A DNA stretch of 45,521 nucleotides, taken from positions 1 through 45,521 of IMG/VR virus record IMGVR_UViG_3300032331_000898; one strand, given 5' to 3'. The DNA comes from a virus. The notes under the pieces are model-generated. The model saw nothing but the letters and a program-made list of their open reading frames with translations. It made no database searches and was not told the DNA's origin. Both the position numbers and the translations under genes were made by a program. Of the stretch, positions 35,815-45,157 are shown piece after piece. Position 1 is the first letter of the stretch. The number at the start of each line of letters is the position of its first letter.

Positions 35815-37342
35815 AAGTCTAACGTTAAACACGGCGGAAATTCAAGCGATTCAGCGTGCGCTTCCCACCATGTCTCTAAAAGAGAAGGTGGAGCTGATGG
35901 ATATGCTGGAGGAGCGCGAGAAGCGGTACAAGTTGGTGGCTGGGCGCACCAGCATGATTGAGTTTGCCAAGCACGTCTACCCCGGTTTCAAGGTCGGGCC
36001 GCACCACAGGAAGCTGGCCAAGATATTCCAAGACGTGATTGAGGGCAAGAAGAAGCGCGTGATTGTCAACATTGCGCCACGTATGGGTAAGTCTGAGTTC
36101 AGCTCTTACCTCTTCCCCGCGTACTTCCTAGGTAATTTCCCTAATAAGAAAATCATCATGGGAACGCACACCGCGTCCCTGTCCGAGGACTTTGGTCGTC
36201 GGGTTCGTAACCTCCTTGACGATGAGCAATACCATGAACTCTTTCCTGAAACACTTGTGGCAGACGATCAGAAGGCTGCTGGAAAGTGGTCTACTGCTGC
36301 TGGTGGTCAGTATTATGCTGCCGGTGTTGGTGGTGCTTTGGCTGGTCGCGGAGCTGATTTGTTTGTTATTGATGACCCGCATTCGGAACAAGATGTAAAG
36401 GCTAACTCCCGTTTGGCATTCGATACCGCTTGGAGTTGGTTTCAGACCGGCCCGTTGCAACGACTGATGCCGGGCGGTGCGATCATCGTCATCATGACGC
36501 GCTGGGGTAAGTTGGACTTGACCGGGCGGCTGATCGACTACCAAGTCAAGAACCCTGACTCGCCCACATGGGAGATCGTGGAGTTGCCAGCCATCCTGCA
36601 CGAGAACACGGACAACCAGAAGTCACTCTGGCCAGAGCAGTGGCCGCTGGAAGCACTCCTGAGCGCCAAGTCCTCAATGGATCCCCGGTACTGGAACGCG
36701 CAGTACATGCAGCAGCCAACCAGCGACACCTCGGCGATCATCTCCAGAAAGCACTGGCGCATCTGGCCAAGCGACACACCCCCAGACTGCGAGTACATCA
36801 TCCAGAGTTGGGACACGGCGCACGAGACCAAGAGCACGTCCGACTACAGCGCGTGCACAACGTGGGGTGTGTTCTACAACGAGGAAGAGAACAACAAGGC
36901 GCAGGTGATTTTGCTGGACGCGTTCAAAGACAGGATGCCGTTCCCTGAACTCAAGGTCTCCGCGTTCAAGCACTGGAATGAATGGGAGCCGGACGCGTTC
37001 ATTGTGGAGAAGAAAGCCGCCGGTGGGCCGCTGATCCAAGAGTTGCGAAACATGGGCATCCCGGTGCAAGAATTTACACCCAGCCGTGGAAACGATAAGA
37101 TGGTGCGTGTCAACGCCGTAGCCGACATGTTCGTGTCTGGCTTAGTATGGGCACCTGACACACGCTGGGCACGCGAGGTGATTGAAGAAGTTGCGTCTTT
37201 TCCGGTTGGGGAGAACGATGACTACGTTGACACGACCACCCAAGCACTGCTGCGCGTCAGACAAGGCGGCTTCATCAGGATCGACACAGATGAGCCAGAC
37301 GAACCCCGATTTTTCAAGCGTCGCACGGCGGCGTACTACTGA
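35804..37342 (+). CDS. terL: Terminase large subunit
   Basis: Packaging motor and nuclease. ATPase: APRMGKSEF as Walker A (Lys96 near residue 96), VIDDPHSE as Walker B (Asp190-Asp191), TRWGKLD as a coupling-type motif. Nuclease: SWDTAH (Asp337), VEKKAAGG, and DDYVDTTT (Asp472) as acidic cluster residues of the RNase H-like fold. The ATG at 35804 gives 512 residues and overlaps TerS by 11 bases; a GTG at 35780 has no better ribosome site. The length is typical. Nine bases separate it from the portal gene. Confidence 0.95.
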   Translation: MNLESLTLNTAEIQAIQRALPTMSLKEKVELMDMLEEREKRYKLVAGRTSMIEFAKHVYPGFKVGPHHRKLAKIFQDVIEGKKKRVIVNIAPRMGKSEFSSYLFPAYFLGNFPNKKIIMGTHTASLSEDFGRRVRNLLDDEQYHELFPETLVADDQKAAGKWSTAAGGQYYAAGVGGALAGRGADLFVIDDPHSEQDVKANSRLAFDTAWSWFQTGPLQRLMPGGAIIVIMTRWGKLDLTGRLIDYQVKNPDSPTWEIVELPAILHENTDNQKSLWPEQWPLEALLSAKSSMDPRYWNAQYMQQPTSDTSAIISRKHWRIWPSDTPPDCEYIIQSWDTAHETKSTSDYSACTTWGVFYNEEENNKAQVILLDAFKDRMPFPELKVSAFKHWNEWEPDAFIVEKKAAGGPLIQELRNMGIPVQEFTPSRGNDKMVRVNAVADMFVSGLVWAPDTRWAREVIEEVASFPVGENDDYVDTTTQALLRVRQGGFIRIDTDEPDEPRFFKRRTAAYY

Positions 37343-37351
37343 GGATAAATA

Positions 37352-39781
37352 ATGGCCACCAACATAGACAAAGCTCTGTACCAGCAACCCCAAGGGCTGG
37401 AATCCCTGTCCCAAGACGAGGAACCCATCGAGATTGAGATCGTTGACCCTGAAGCGGTGAATATCCACGCCGGGGATTTGGACATCCACATTGGCAAAGG
37501 TGAGGACAACAAGTTTAATGAGAACTTGGCCGATACGCTGGACGAAGCTGACATCATGTCGATGGCGGCTGATTTGGCCGGTGACATTGAGAACGACAAG
37601 GATTCCCGCAAGGACTGGGAAAAGGCGTACACCGAAGGCCTGAAACTGTTGGGTCTCCAGTACGAAGAGCGCACGGAGCCGTGGAACGGCGCGTCAGGCG
37701 TATTCCACCCCATGATTACCGAGGCCGTGGTGCGCTTCCAGTCAGAGACCATCACCGAGACATTCCCAGCGCAAGGGCCGGTGCGCACAAAAATTCTGGG
37801 CAAAGAAACGCCAGACAAGCAAGAAGCGGCCGTGCGGGTGGAAGAGGACATGAACTACGAGCTGACCGAGGTCATGCGCGAGTTCCGCCCTGAGCATGAG
37901 CGCATGCTGTGGAGTTTGCCAGCCACTGGCTCGGCATTCAAGAAGGTGTACTACGACCCCAACATTGGCCGTCAAGTCTCTATATTTGTACCGGCGGAAG
38001 ACATCATCCTGCCCTACGGCACATCTGACTTGGACACCTGCTACCGCGTGACGCACGTCATGCGCAAGACAAAGAATGAGATCGTCAAGCTTCAGCAGGC
38101 AGGTTTCTACCGCGACATTGAGTTGCCTGATCCCAGCCGTGAACAAGACAACATCAAGAAGGCCAAGGACAAAGAGACTGGCTTCTCCGACCTGAACGAC
38201 GACCGCTACACGTTGTACGAGTGCCACGTTGACTTGGTGCTCAAGGGCGACGAAGACAAGGGAGACGACGGCGAACCGACAGGTATCACACGTCCATACG
38301 TAGTTACCCTAATCAAAGGCTCGAACGATGTTCTGGCCATCCGCAGAAACTGGGAGGAGGAAGACCCACTTGAACTCAAACGACAACACTTCGTTCACTA
38401 TCAATACATCCCGGGTTTTGGAGCTTACGGCTTCGGCCTTTTCCATCTCATTGGAGGCTATGCCAAATCAGCCACCAGCCTCATGCGCCAACTTGTTGAT
38501 GCTGGCACGCTGTCTAACTTACCCGGAGGTCTTAAAGCTCGCGGAATGCGCATCAAGGGAGACGACACCCCAATCGCACCCGGAGAATGGCGCGACGTAG
38601 ACATTGGTTCTGGGGCGCTGCGTGACAGCATCCTGCCCCTGCCATACAAGGAGCCAAGCCAAGTTCTGATGGGTTTGCTTGGCCAGATCGTTGAAGAAGG
38701 CCGCAGGTTTGCCGCGACGGCCGACATGAAGGTGTCGGACATGTCTGCCCAAGCACCTGTGGGCACGACACTGGCACTGCTGGAGCGCCAGCTCAAAGTC
38801 ATGAGCGCCGTGCAAGCTCGACTGCACTACACGTTCAAACAAGAGTTGCGTCTGCTGGCCGCGATCATCCGCGACTACACAGACCCAGACTACGACTACG
38901 ACCCGATTGATGCCCCACGCAAGGCCAAGAAGGAAGACTACAACCACGTTGACATCTTGCCGGTGAGCGACCCCAACGCAGCCACCATGAGCCAGCGGGT
39001 TGTTCAGTACCAAGCTGTGATTCAGATGGCGCAGATGGCACCGGATATTTACGACCTGCCCCAGCTTCACAGGCAAATGCTGGCCGTGTTGGGCATCAAG
39101 GAAGCCGACAAGTTGGTGCCCCTGCCGGACGACCAGAAGCCGAAAGACCCTGTGTCTGAGAACATGGCTGCGTTGCGTCTGGAGCCGTTGAAGGCGTTCT
39201 TCTACCAAGATCACCAGTCACACATTCAAGTGCACATGATGGCGATGCAAGACCCCATCGTCATGGAGTTGGTTGGCCAGAACCCCAAGGCTCCGCAGAT
39301 TCAAGCGGCAATGATGGCGCACGTTGCCGAGCACGTTGGCTATGCCTACCGCCAGAAGATCGAGCAGCAGTTGGGTATGCCTCTGCCGCCCGAAGACGAC
39401 AAGCTGCCACCAGAGATGGAGATTCAGTTGTCGGGCATGATGGCTCAGGCCGCGCAGCAAGTGCTCCAGCAGAGTCAGGCGATGGCCGCACAAAAGCAAG
39501 CGCAGCAACAACAGCAAGACCCGATGATCCAGATGCAGCAACAGGAGTTGCAGATCAAGCAACAAGAATTGGCGCTTAAGAAACAAGAGATTGAGGGAAG
39601 GTTGGACATTGAACACAAACGTCTGGACATTGATGCCATGAATAAAGCCGGTCAATTGCAACAGCAAAAGGCTACGGCAAATATCACTGCAATGGCCAAG
39701 GCTGGTGACATCAAAACCAAGCGTGAACAAATGCAGATGCAACAACGAGCCAACCAACAAAAGGAGACACCATCTAAATGA
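37352..39781 (+). CDS. Portal protein
   Basis: An 809-residue portal (head-tail connector) of a podovirus-like size. After an acidic N-terminus (about 1-80) come the typical KDWEKAYTEGLKLLGLQYEE and WNGASGVFHPMITEAVVRFQ, then LPATGSAFKKVYYDPN and the core to about 560. The C-terminus from about 660 is Met/Gln-rich coiled coil (MAAQKQAQQQQQDPMIQMQQ). The order TerS-TerL-portal is the standard packaging module. Its last codon overlaps the next gene as ATGA. Confidence 0.93.
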   Translation: MATNIDKALYQQPQGLESLSQDEEPIEIEIVDPEAVNIHAGDLDIHIGKGEDNKFNENLADTLDEADIMSMAADLAGDIENDKDSRKDWEKAYTEGLKLLGLQYEERTEPWNGASGVFHPMITEAVVRFQSETITETFPAQGPVRTKILGKETPDKQEAAVRVEEDMNYELTEVMREFRPEHERMLWSLPATGSAFKKVYYDPNIGRQVSIFVPAEDIILPYGTSDLDTCYRVTHVMRKTKNEIVKLQQAGFYRDIELPDPSREQDNIKKAKDKETGFSDLNDDRYTLYECHVDLVLKGDEDKGDDGEPTGITRPYVVTLIKGSNDVLAIRRNWEEEDPLELKRQHFVHYQYIPGFGAYGFGLFHLIGGYAKSATSLMRQLVDAGTLSNLPGGLKARGMRIKGDDTPIAPGEWRDVDIGSGALRDSILPLPYKEPSQVLMGLLGQIVEEGRRFAATADMKVSDMSAQAPVGTTLALLERQLKVMSAVQARLHYTFKQELRLLAAIIRDYTDPDYDYDPIDAPRKAKKEDYNHVDILPVSDPNAATMSQRVVQYQAVIQMAQMAPDIYDLPQLHRQMLAVLGIKEADKLVPLPDDQKPKDPVSENMAALRLEPLKAFFYQDHQSHIQVHMMAMQDPIVMELVGQNPKAPQIQAAMMAHVAEHVGYAYRQKIEQQLGMPLPPEDDKLPPEMEIQLSGMMAQAAQQVLQQSQAMAAQKQAQQQQQDPMIQMQQQELQIKQQELALKKQEIEGRLDIEHKRLDIDAMNKAGQLQQQKATANITAMAKAGDIKTKREQMQMQQRANQQKETPSK

Positions 39782-39972
39782 TTCAAGACTTCGCACGCGT
39801 ATTGCGCGAAAAAATACGTACCGACATGAACAACTACGCAGACGACTGCGCTGGTGGTGGGTGTCGCACTTTTGAAGAGTATCAAAAACTTTGCGGTGTT
39901 ATTCAGGGTCTAGCTATCGCAGAGCGCCATCTCCTTGACCTTGCTGAGAAAGTAGAAAAAGCCGATGAGTGA
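39778..39972 (+). CDS. Small helical protein between portal and co-chaperonin (64 aa)
   Basis: Overlaps the portal stop as ATGA, so coupled to it. Mostly helical, with three cysteines (DDCAGGGCRTFEEYQKLCGV) and no zinc spacing that convinces. Its place between portal and GroES suggests a minor head factor or chaperone partner. It also overlaps the next gene by eight bases. Function not recognised. Confidence 0.72.
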   Translation: MIQDFARVLREKIRTDMNNYADDCAGGGCRTFEEYQKLCGVIQGLAIAERHLLDLAEKVEKADE

Positions 39973-40399
39973 AATCACGCTTGAACCGGGGCAATACGCC
40001 CTGCCGGAAATCCAACCCATTGATGCACCTGCATCAGATGCAACAAACGAAGAGAAAGCCACAATGCTCCCAACCCCCACGGGCTGGAAACTGTTGTGTG
40101 CAGTGCCTGACATCTCTGAAAAGATTGATGGTACTGAGCTTGATCTCGTGAAAGCCACATCTACATTGCGACAAGAAGAACACGCCACAACGGTTCTGTT
40201 TGTTGTGGATGTCGGCCCCGACGCGTACAAAGACCCATCCAAGTTCCCCGCAGGAGCGTGGTGCAAGAAAGGTGACTTTGTTCTCGTTCGTACCTATTCT
40301 GGTACGCGTTTCAAAATCTTTGGCAAAGAGTTCCGGCTCATCAATGATGACCAAGTGGACGCTGTTGTGCAAGACCCTCGTGGGCTTACCCGCGCTTAA
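39965..40399 (+). CDS. GroES-like co-chaperonin
   Basis: A 144-residue protein resembling phage co-chaperonins (T4 gp31 is the classic). After a 35-residue acidic N-terminal extension come a GWKLLCAVPD strand, the VVDVGPDAYKDPSKFPAG loop, WCKKGDFVLVRTYSG, the FRLINDDQVDAVV strand and a short tail. The 'GPDAY', Gly-Asp-x-Val and final 'IxxDDV' features are GroES-like. It probably helps host GroEL fold the major capsid protein, matching its place just before scaffold and capsid genes. The mobile-loop sequence is not obviously recognisable. Confidence 0.78.
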   Translation: MSEITLEPGQYALPEIQPIDAPASDATNEEKATMLPTPTGWKLLCAVPDISEKIDGTELDLVKATSTLRQEEHATTVLFVVDVGPDAYKDPSKFPAGAWCKKGDFVLVRTYSGTRFKIFGKEFRLINDDQVDAVVQDPRGLTRA

Positions 40400-40410
40400 A
40401 AGGAGCAACT

Positions 40411-41367
40411 ATGGCAGAGCAATACAAGTTCCCCGACGAGATCGAAGACGACAAGAAGCAGAATGTGGACATCTCCACTGAGGACGATGTTGAAATTGAG
40501 ATCGTTGATGACACGCCTTCAAACGACAGGTTCAGTCCCAAGCTGAACAAGGAAGTTGAAGACCCAACCGACGAAGAGATTGATTCGTACAGCAAGAACG
40601 TACAGAACCGAATCAAAGAGTTGACACACGCCCGTCACGACGAGCGTCGAGCCAAAGAAGCCCTTTTGCGTGAGAAGCAAGAGCTTGAGCGTCTTGCACA
40701 GCATATGGTTGAAGAGAACAAGCGTCTCAAACAATATGTGAGCACTGGAACAGAACAGTACACGACGATGGCCAAGACCGCAGCCGAAGCGGAATTGGAC
40801 AAAGCGCGGCAAGAATACAAGGTAGCACAGGAGGCGTTTGACACAGATGCCATCATTGCTGCGCAGGAAAGACTGTTCGAAGCCAAAATTAAGTTGCAAA
40901 ATGCACAAAATTTTCGTCCACCTGCTTTACAAGACGAAAAATTTGATGTACAACCGCGACAACAAGCACCCGAACCGGTGCGAGCTGACGAAAAAACCTT
41001 GCGCTGGCAAGCAAAAAACCAGTGGTTTGGCTCAGACGGGTTCGAAGAAGTTACCAGCTATGCACTAGGGCTGCACCAAAAGCTAGTCAACAACGGGGTA
41101 GACCCCCGCTCTGACGAGTATTTCAAAGAGATTGATACTCGCGTACAGTCAAAGTTCCCCGAGGTTTTCGGAGGAAGCGATGACAGGCCAAGGTCGGTTG
41201 ATACATCCAGTAGAAAACCGGCAGCAGTAGTTGCTCCGGCAACTCGTTCGACTGGAACAAGGAAGATACAGTTAACGCCGTCTCAAGCTGCGTTGATTAA
41301 AAAGTACAACCTTGACCCTAAGAAATATGTTGCTGAAGTTTTAAAATTGGAGAATCAAAATGGCTGA
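40411..41367 (+). CDS. Scaffold protein
   Basis: A 318-residue, highly charged helical protein with an acidic N-terminal (1-55, EEDDV-type) and a long coiled coil (about 60-175, 'RIKELTHARHDERRAKEAL...ELERLAQHMVEENKRLKQYV', quoted in parts). A Pro/Gln linker and a C-terminal basic helix (LIKKYNLDPKKYVAEVLKLE) follow. That pattern, placed between portal and capsid genes, is characteristic of phage scaffolding proteins whose C-terminus binds the capsid. It overlaps the following gene by eight bases. ATG 40411 has AAGGAGCAACT upstream. Confidence 0.85.
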   Translation: MAEQYKFPDEIEDDKKQNVDISTEDDVEIEIVDDTPSNDRFSPKLNKEVEDPTDEEIDSYSKNVQNRIKELTHARHDERRAKEALLREKQELERLAQHMVEENKRLKQYVSTGTEQYTTMAKTAAEAELDKARQEYKVAQEAFDTDAIIAAQERLFEAKIKLQNAQNFRPPALQDEKFDVQPRQQAPEPVRADEKTLRWQAKNQWFGSDGFEEVTSYALGLHQKLVNNGVDPRSDEYFKEIDTRVQSKFPEVFGGSDDRPRSVDTSSRKPAAVVAPATRSTGTRKIQLTPSQAALIKKYNLDPKKYVAEVLKLENQNG

Positions 41368-41815
41368 AAACCGCACCCCTCGTGACAACGTGTCACGCGA
41401 CAAAACACCTGCTCGTTACGTCTACAAACCGTCGAGCGAACTGCCTGATCCAACACCTGAACCGGGATGGGAATATCGCTGGGTAGCGACTCACATCTTA
41501 GGACAGCACAACCCGACCAACGTGTCTCGCAAGTTGCGCGATGGCTGGGAACCGGTGAAGGCAGAAGACCATCCTGAGCTAATGCTTCCGGGTAGCGCCA
41601 ACACAGGCAATGTGGAAATCGGTGGATTGATGCTTTGCAAAATCCCCACTGAGAAACTCATGGCCATGAAGGAATACTATGAAGGAGTAGCGCAAGGGCA
41701 AATGGAGTCGGTTGATAACCACTTCATGAGAAACAATGACCCGCGTATGCCGCTGTTTGCCGAGAAAAAATCGACAGTCAGCAGAGGAAGCGGATTTGGC
41801 ACAGGTTCTAAATAA
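41360..41815 (+). CDS. Conserved-type head-region protein (151 aa)
   Basis: Lies between scaffold and a decoration-like gene. The N-terminus is basic/polar (TPRDNVSRDKTPARYVYKPS), followed by 'PGWEYRWVATHILGQHNPTN' and 'VSRKLRDGWEPVKAEDHPEL', a recurring signature in phage head modules near the capsid gene, then a helix and a Lys/Ser/Gly tail. I do not know its role; it may be a minor head or prohead protein. Its position between scaffold and capsid is the main clue. Confidence 0.75.
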   Translation: MAENRTPRDNVSRDKTPARYVYKPSSELPDPTPEPGWEYRWVATHILGQHNPTNVSRKLRDGWEPVKAEDHPELMLPGSANTGNVEIGGLMLCKIPTEKLMAMKEYYEGVAQGQMESVDNHFMRNNDPRMPLFAEKKSTVSRGSGFGTGSK

Positions 41816-41830
41816 ACAAGGAGTCCTTAA

Positions 41831-42664
41831 ATGGCTTATCCCGTCGTCAACGCGCCTTACGGGCTGTTGCCGCAGAACTTAATTGGTGGTCAAGTATTTG
41901 CGGGTTCAACCCGTATGTACCCCATCCAGTACGGTTATGCGACCAGCATCTTCTATGGTGACTTTGTTGTTCTATCCCGTGGCTTTGTCACACGCGCCTC
42001 AGTTGGTACTGGCACTGGTTTAAACCAGACTGTTGGTATTTTCTTGGGCTGTACATACACCAACCCCACAACCAAGCAAAAGTTGTTCTCTCAATATTGG
42101 CCTGCAAGCACCGCTGCCGGTGACTGCCAAGCTTATGTTTACGATGATCCTGATGCTGTGTTCAAGGCGGTTGTTTGCTCCGCTACAACCGCTGTTGCTT
42201 CTGGCGCTATGGCGATGATTGGCACTAACCTGTCAGCCATCAACAACACCGGCAGTACAAACACTGGCAATTCTGCCAATGCCGTTCTGGCTCCTACGGA
42301 CACTCCTGTTACCACCACTCTGCCTCTGCGCATGGTTGGTCTGGTTATGGAAACCGCAGTTGCTCTGGGTACAGCTACTTTCAGTGCGGGTACAACTACT
42401 CTGACTGTCAGCGCACTACCTAACGCATTGCCAATTGGTACGGACGTTTCTGTGTTGACCACAAGTGGTCAAGTTGCACAGACAGGTTCTTTTGTGAAAA
42501 CCGCAGCCGCAGCCGGTGCAACTTCTGTTGTCCTCGACCAAGCCGCTACATTCACACTGAATTCTGGTGTTTACACATCGACCGTGGTCTTCACTCAGTA
42601 TCCTGAAATCTTGGTTAAATTGAACCAAGGCTTGCATGGTTACTACTCTGCCACTGGCGCTTAA
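41831..42664 (+). CDS. Decoration-like head protein (277 aa)
   Basis: Begins MAYPVVNAPYGLLPQNLIGG, a motif common to structural proteins encoded just before capsid genes in aquatic phages. Gly/Ser/Thr-rich throughout, with repeated 'TTTLTV', 'GTATFSAGTTTL' and 'ATSVVLDQAATF' beta segments, suggestive of a surface beta-domain. ATG 41831 follows AAGGAGTCCTTAA. Immediately upstream of the major capsid gene. Decoration or cement protein is inferred by position and composition; no clear family named. Confidence 0.72.
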   Translation: MAYPVVNAPYGLLPQNLIGGQVFAGSTRMYPIQYGYATSIFYGDFVVLSRGFVTRASVGTGTGLNQTVGIFLGCTYTNPTTKQKLFSQYWPASTAAGDCQAYVYDDPDAVFKAVVCSATTAVASGAMAMIGTNLSAINNTGSTNTGNSANAVLAPTDTPVTTTLPLRMVGLVMETAVALGTATFSAGTTTLTVSALPNALPIGTDVSVLTTSGQVAQTGSFVKTAAAAGATSVVLDQAATFTLNSGVYTSTVVFTQYPEILVKLNQGLHGYYSATGA

Positions 42665-42676
42665 GGAGTTATTTAA

Positions 42677-43588
42677 ATGGCTATTTCACGCGCACAACTA
42701 TTGAAAGAACTCCTGCCCGGCTTGAACGCTTTGTTCGGCATGGAATATTCTCGCTACGGCGAAGAGCACAAAGAAATCTACGAAACAGAGAAATCTGAGC
42801 GTAGTTTTGAAGAAGAGACCAAGCTTGCTGGTTTCTCCGCTGCTCCAGTCAAGAACGAGGGTTCTGCCATTGCTTATGACAATGCGCAAGAAGCCTTCAC
42901 AGCACGCTACAACCACGAAACCATCGCTCTGGGTTTCTCAATCACTGAAGAAGCGATTGAAGATAACTTGTACGACAGCTTGTCTGCTCGTTACACCAAA
43001 GCTCTGGCCCGTGCAATGGCGTATACCAAGCAGGTCAAAGCAGCGTCTGTTATCAACAACGGTTTCTCTTCCAACTATATTGGCGGCGATGGCGTTTCGT
43101 TGTTCAGCACTGCCCACCCGCTGGTTAACGGTGGCGTTAACAGCAATCGTCCTTCCACCAACGCTGACTTGAACGAGACTTCTCTTGAGAATGCCGTCAT
43201 TCAAATCGCTGCTTGGACTGATGAGCGTGGTCTGTTGATTGCAGCCAAGCCCCGCAAGCTGATTATTCCGCCTGCTCTGCAATTCGTTGCAACTCGTTTG
43301 CTGGAAACCAACCTCCGCGTTGGCACCACAGACAACGACATCAACGCGTTGAAGAACAACGGTTCAATCCCTGAAGGCTATGCCATCAATCACTTCTTCA
43401 CCGACAGCAACGGCTGGTATTTGACTACCGATGTGCCCAACGGTCTGAAGCACTTTGAGCGTATGCCTCTGGAAAACAAGATGGATGGCGACTTCGATAC
43501 TGGTAACGTTCGTTACAAGGCTCGTGAGCGTTATTCATTCGGCTGGTCTGATCCATTGGGAATCTACGGTTCCCCCGGTTCGTCCTAA
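42677..43588 (+). CDS. Major capsid protein
   Basis: A 303-residue protein with the features of Mu-gpT-like/HK97-fold capsid proteins: 'LPGLNALFGMEYSRYGEEHKE', then 'RYNHETIALGFSITEEAIED' and 'VSLFSTAHPLVNGG' with 'SNRPSTNADLNETSLENAV', quoted only in parts. The conserved 'FSTAHPL' and later 'KPRKLIIPPAL' and 'ERYSFGWSDPLGIYGSPGS' are typical. ATG 42677 has AAGGAGTTATTTAA upstream, a strong site for high expression. A good intrinsic terminator follows the gene. Confidence 0.92.
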   Translation: MAISRAQLLKELLPGLNALFGMEYSRYGEEHKEIYETEKSERSFEEETKLAGFSAAPVKNEGSAIAYDNAQEAFTARYNHETIALGFSITEEAIEDNLYDSLSARYTKALARAMAYTKQVKAASVINNGFSSNYIGGDGVSLFSTAHPLVNGGVNSNRPSTNADLNETSLENAVIQIAAWTDERGLLIAAKPRKLIIPPALQFVATRLLETNLRVGTTDNDINALKNNGSIPEGYAINHFFTDSNGWYLTTDVPNGLKHFERMPLENKMDGDFDTGNVRYKARERYSFGWSDPLGIYGSPGSS

Positions 43589-43596
43589 GAAGACTG

Positions 43597-43628
43597 AAAA
43601 GGAGGCCTTGTGCCTCCTTTTCTTTTGG
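43597..43628 (+). terminator. Intrinsic terminator after the major capsid gene
   Basis: Ten-bp stem AAAAGGAGGC/GCCTCCTTTT (43597-43606 and 43612-43621) with a five-base loop and a T-rich end (CTTTTGG). It would lower transcription of the next genes relative to the capsid. About 100 bases follow before the next ATG, with no clear promoter. Confidence 0.8.
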
Positions 43629-43726
43629 TGTATATTGGCACCATTCCGGGCTTTCCGGCGTATCAAACCAGTCCCGGCTGGACGACATACCGATTGATGC
43701 GCTTCACTTGTATGTAAGGATTCAAC

Positions 43727-44245
43727 ATGTCTAATAGCACATTTAGCGGCCCAGTACGATCACAAAACGGCTTTCAAACTGTTTCCATTGATTCAACTAC
43801 CGGCGCAGTTACCACCACATCTACCATTGGTACTGCTACTAGCGTAACAAGTGTGGCAACAACGACTTTGGCTTATACCAGCCAGATTCACTCCACATCT
43901 GCTGCCATTAACGCAACAGCCACAGCCACCGCAGCACAAGTTGCAACCGGCTACATCACTTCTACTTCTGTCGCACCGGTCACTATTACGCTTCCTACCG
44001 GTACGCTTTTGGGCGCTGCTCTTGGAGCAACTGCCGGAACTGTTTTGGATTTGTTCATTGACAATACTGCTGGCGCAAGCACGGTAACAGTTGCTGTAGC
44101 TACCAACGGTATCAAGTCCGATGCAGCCAACACCACCGCAGCAAGCTTTGGTCAATTAACAGTAGCCTCTGGTGTTACGGGTATCGGCTGCTTCCGCATC
44201 ATGTTCTCTAGTGCAACCGCATACGTCTTTACACGCACTGCTTGA
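43727..44245 (+). CDS. Thr/Ala-rich beta structural protein (172 aa)
   Basis: Almost entirely Thr, Ala, Val, Ser and Gly, with repeating beta segments (VTTTSTIGTATSVTSVATTT, later TASFGQLTVASGVTG). That is typical of short phage head or tail decoration proteins. ATG 43727 has AAGGATTCAAC upstream. Located after the capsid terminator, before more virion genes. No enzymatic motif; function as virion surface or fibre component is inferred. Confidence 0.72.
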   Translation: MSNSTFSGPVRSQNGFQTVSIDSTTGAVTTTSTIGTATSVTSVATTTLAYTSQIHSTSAAINATATATAAQVATGYITSTSVAPVTITLPTGTLLGAALGATAGTVLDLFIDNTAGASTVTVAVATNGIKSDAANTTAASFGQLTVASGVTGIGCFRIMFSSATAYVFTRTA

Positions 44246-44258
44246 TTAGGAGCATAAA

Positions 44259-44591
44259 ATGCGTCCTGTCGTTTTTACACTTATTGATGCAACAGCAGCG
44301 GCGATTTATTCGCCGGTCTGTCCTGTTGACCATTACGTTTCACCATTTAACGTGGCATTGAACGTACAAGTCACTGGGACGGTTAACTACACTGTGCAGT
44401 ACACGTTTGACAACGTGTTTGCCACTGGATATGTTGCCTCTTCGGGCAACTGGACAGACCATGCCACGTTGACAAGCCAGACGGCAACAAAAGACTCCAA
44501 CATTGCGTATCCTGTAAGGGGTATCAGGTTGAAGCAAGCGTCTGGTTCAGGCACGACCGTGCTGACAATCATTCAAGCTGGTGGAGAATAA
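44259..44591 (+). CDS. Small beta structural protein (110 aa)
   Basis: Beta-rich, ending in a Gly-Glu tail. N-terminal MRPVVFTLIDATAAAIYSPV, then VCPVDHYVSPFNVALNVQVT and VNYTVQYTFDNVF, a compact beta sandwich pattern, with 'GIRLKQASGSG' near the end. Adjacent virion genes and the lack of catalytic residues suggest a minor head or tail component. ATG 44259 follows TTAGGAGCATAAA. Function not recognised. Confidence 0.7.
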   Translation: MRPVVFTLIDATAAAIYSPVCPVDHYVSPFNVALNVQVTGTVNYTVQYTFDNVFATGYVASSGNWTDHATLTSQTATKDSNIAYPVRGIRLKQASGSGTTVLTIIQAGGE

Positions 44592-44592
44592 T

Positions 44593-45156
44593 ATGGGAAT
44601 TTCTACAGACATCAGCGGAAGCTCCAATGTAGGCGGCGCAAATCAACTTTTGGACTTGCTATCGTTGGTTTCAAACCCAGCGGTTTACAAGAACAAGCTT
44701 GATGCGCTTGAAGCCGCCACAGCGGAGAACAAGAAGTTTGTGGAGCTTGTTGGCCCGGCGGATTCAATTGTAAAGATGCGTGAAAACATTGCAATTGAAC
44801 TTGCCGATGCTAAAAGCGCCGCATCAGAAGCCAAGAAAAAAGCAGCAGATGTTGTTGCGGCAGCAAAAACCCAAGCAGCAGAAACAATCAGCCAAGCACA
44901 GGCGCAGGCCGATGCTTTGAAAGCCGCAGCGCAAGCGCTGGTTGATGAAGCCAAAGTTGATGCAGCAGCTACCAAAGCAGCTTTGTCAGCGGCTAAAAAA
45001 GCCAAGGCTGATGCCGATGCGGTCTCTGCGGATTTTGCGGCTCGTAGCCAAGCTCTTGCAGATGCGCAAGCTGAAGTGGATGCCATAAAAGCTGAAATTA
45101 AAGCTGCCAAAGAAGAAATTCTGGCTAAACATCAAGAGTTCTTAGCGAGCTTGTAA
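44593..45156 (+). CDS. Ala-rich coiled-coil virion protein (187 aa)
   Basis: ATG 44593 has GGAG six bases upstream; an in-frame GTG at 44581 lies inside the previous gene and is less likely. After residues 1-45 (Gly/Ser then helix) the chain is almost pure Ala/Lys/Glu/Asp coiled coil ('AASEAKKKAADVVAAAKTQ', 'AKKAKADADAVSADFAARS', quoted in parts). Such proteins are common in phage head or tail-tip regions as bundles or length rulers. It sits right before a fibre-like gene. Function unproven. Confidence 0.72.
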   Translation: MGISTDISGSSNVGGANQLLDLLSLVSNPAVYKNKLDALEAATAENKKFVELVGPADSIVKMRENIAIELADAKSAASEAKKKAADVVAAAKTQAAETISQAQAQADALKAAAQALVDEAKVDAAATKAALSAAKKAKADADAVSADFAARSQALADAQAEVDAIKAEIKAAKEEILAKHQEFLASL

Positions 45157-45157
45157 T

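Noticed and set aside
35818-35832. GTCTAACGTTAAAC near the TerL start as an operator related to the 16.36-kb box
   Set aside because: It lies in coding sequence (S-L-T-L-N) and only one other near match is on the opposite strand. Chance is likely without a genome-wide count.
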